A stretch of 64,000 nucleotides of DNA from Chrysoperla carnea (Eukaryota; Arthropoda; Insecta; Neuroptera; Chrysopidae). Positions 62,233 through 64,000 of the stretch are shown in pieces (within the stretch, counting starts at the first letter, position 1; each line of letters begins with the position of its first letter). Under the pieces are notes generated by a model, which was not told the origin of the DNA, made no database searches, and saw only the letters and a list, made by a program, of their open reading frames with translations. The DNA is taken from contig NC_058340.1 in NCBI RefSeq assembly GCF_905475395.1, forward strand, positions 71,836,181-71,900,180. The letters are read 5' to 3'. A program made the position numbers and the translations under genes.

Positions 62233-64000
62233 ACACAGAAATTCCGTCCCGAAGGCACACAAGTTTCCGCCTCTTGAAAAAGATAATTTCTTGATAATTT
62301 TTTAGGGAAAACTAACAAAGATAAAAAACGATTCTTTTCCTGTAATTTTCCTTACAGAAAAATATTTGCCACATCTTGAATTTTAGAATTTAAACTTTCA
62401 AAGCTAATTGCGAAAAACTTAGAAAAGCAAAGAAGGGAACTTGGGTTATTTTAAAGGGATAGAGCTGTATTTTTAGAGATTTTTTAAAGTGTCTCGAAAA
62501 CTATTCAACAAGTCGTTAAATGAAGTGGATTTTTGTAGTTTTTTTATCTTCCTTACTGGTCTAGGTATTCCAGAATTAGAGAAAACATTTTTTAGTGCCC
62601 AATTATTAATAGTTTTTGATACATCCGATAAACATTATTGATATTTTCATAAACGATATATATTATTTCTGAAAGATATGAACTATTGACCCTTGGATAG
62701 TAACTATATATCTTGTGGTTAGTAACAATCTTGTATTATTATTGTTTAAAAGCCTATCGCATCACTAGCCAAGTCCTAAAGTTAGTTATATAAAAGTATT
62801 AATTAAATATGAATAGAAATAATCAGCTCTTTATTATATACATCATATATATCTATGATATAATCATATTATGATATAAATATGATTATTATAATAATTT
62901 TAATCAAACAATGTTCTTTGAACTATAAAATACAGTAATTAGTGTTTAGGGAAATTAATATTAATGCTGGTTAGTACCTACATTATATTTATATTATACA
63001 TGTATATATTTATGTTATATTAAATATGGTTGTATTATATTATATACATCTCATTATATTATAATTCATTTGATCAATAACATAGTTTAAATTGAATTCA
63101 GTCTTAAACATACAACGCTTTAGATTAAGAGTCCGAAATCACAACTGATTTTACATTTATTGTTTCTTTTATTTTGAACAGCCAATGGTAGGGATTCTTC
63201 TTTGCATGTTTGATACGAAAATCTGTTTGTCCGTTCCTAGGACTAAATTCGTTGTACACTTAGATACAAAATTGAGAAAATTTTTTATGATTATAGTAGC
63301 CTGCCAATATTTTGGTTGTTGAATATCGAGCGACCGTTCTTTTGGAGTCATAAATCAGAAATTTGGGCTTTTTTTTTTAAATTTTTACTTCAAAAAGTAT
63401 GGGTTTTTCAATCGAGCTCTTACTTCATGGGATATCTGATGAAATAGAAAAATCCTCTAGGGGCTATCCATGACATATGCACCTTTTAACTTGCAAATAG
63501 TTTCAAAAAATTTTTGTTGACTTCATACTTATTCCACAACATCTTTTACTCTTCATAACTTTTACTCTTGACTTGCACTGCAGTATTTGCAGTTTAGAGT
63601 TCACTTTGATGAGTGTCCATTACGTGCTTTGCCCATGTACAAGAACGCAAAATGTTCTTGATTCCATCAAAATTTAGTATTGCGGGCTTTTGTTCTCCGT
63701 AAATACATTTTCAATGAGAAACTAGATTAAACTAATCTGCTTAAAATGGTTTTAAAATATAAGTAAGAACATTCCATATAATAAAATTTCAGTCAATTTT
63801 TTTTTTGGCTACGTTGCCTGAGAATTATTGAAGCAAAATATAAATGTTTTTTTTTTGGGGTTTTTTGAGTTTGAATTTTAGTCTTGAAATGATCAATTTT
63901 GATCTATTACAGGTAAAAACAGAACTTAGAACTTTATAGTGGAAAAACTCTTTGAAATTTTTATCGTCAAAACCTAGAAAGTTTAACACAAAATCTGTTT

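Larger units (their letters stand above)
56843..64000. other. Right-hand 7 kb, no recognised genes
   Basis: It is AT-rich and contains a hairpin cluster (57520-57671), a tRNA-like relic (58093-58140) and a dispersed repeat copy (61788-62232). A short open frame at 59393-59605 is uninterpretable. No exon of a known family is visible on either strand. Confidence 0.5.

Noticed and set aside
63169-63351. 60-codon minus-strand frame with a vaguely transposase-like composition
   Set aside because: No conserved transposase motif can be pointed to.
1-64000. CRISPR arrays, bacterial operons, prophage or viral genes
   Set aside because: No regularly spaced short repeats, Shine-Dalgarno-led gene runs or viral protein motifs were seen; all supported genes are spliced eukaryotic genes.

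Overview
The window is eukaryotic, very AT-rich, and reads as an insect nuclear genome, possibly a hemipteran. The evidence is spliced genes with GT-AG introns, metazoan protein families (goliath RING ligase, peroxin-16, TMEM165, radial-spoke RSPH14) and typical arthropod transposon debris. The species is not identifiable from the sequence alone. All gene models below were spliced by hand from both strands, and each intron keeps the reading frame.

Genes, left to right: (1) the 3' part of a goliath-type RING-H2 E3 ubiquitin ligase, plus strand, 1-16329, with the 5' end outside the window. (2) A complete seven-exon F-box protein of 399 residues, minus strand, 20840-24943, with a probable beta-propeller-like C-terminal part that I cannot assign to a named family. 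(3) PEX16, plus strand, 25504-28296, four exons, 355 residues, divergently arranged with the F-box gene across a 560-bp gap. (4) TMEM165/Gdt1, plus strand, 31015-34504, six exons, 286 residues. (5) RSPH14, minus strand, 36816-39149, eight exons, 409 residues, convergent with TMEM165. The genes belong to unrelated housekeeping or ciliary functions. This is an ordinary gene neighbourhood, not an operon-like system.

From about 39.2 kb to the right end (25 kb) I find no confident gene. That stretch, like the 10-kb intron of the goliath gene, is filled with AT-rich unique sequence and transposon remains. The main repeat classes are: four Helitron-type elements with A|TC...CTAG|T boundaries, two of them near-identical and sitting in introns of PEX16 and TMEM165; three decayed Tc1/mariner-like transposase fragments; a 5'-truncated non-LTR retrotransposon with a 16-bp target-site duplication; a 315-bp-period satellite present in both orientations; several fold-back/MITE-type inverted repeats; and tRNA-like SINE heads. 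A CpG-rich patch near 43.3 kb and a possible isolated exon near 49.6 kb could belong to a gene lying mostly outside the window, but this is weak.

I did not find a convincing undescribed multi-gene system. The items most worth a second look are the unassigned F-box gene, the perfect 32-bp hairpin in its first intron, and the recent Helitron pair.
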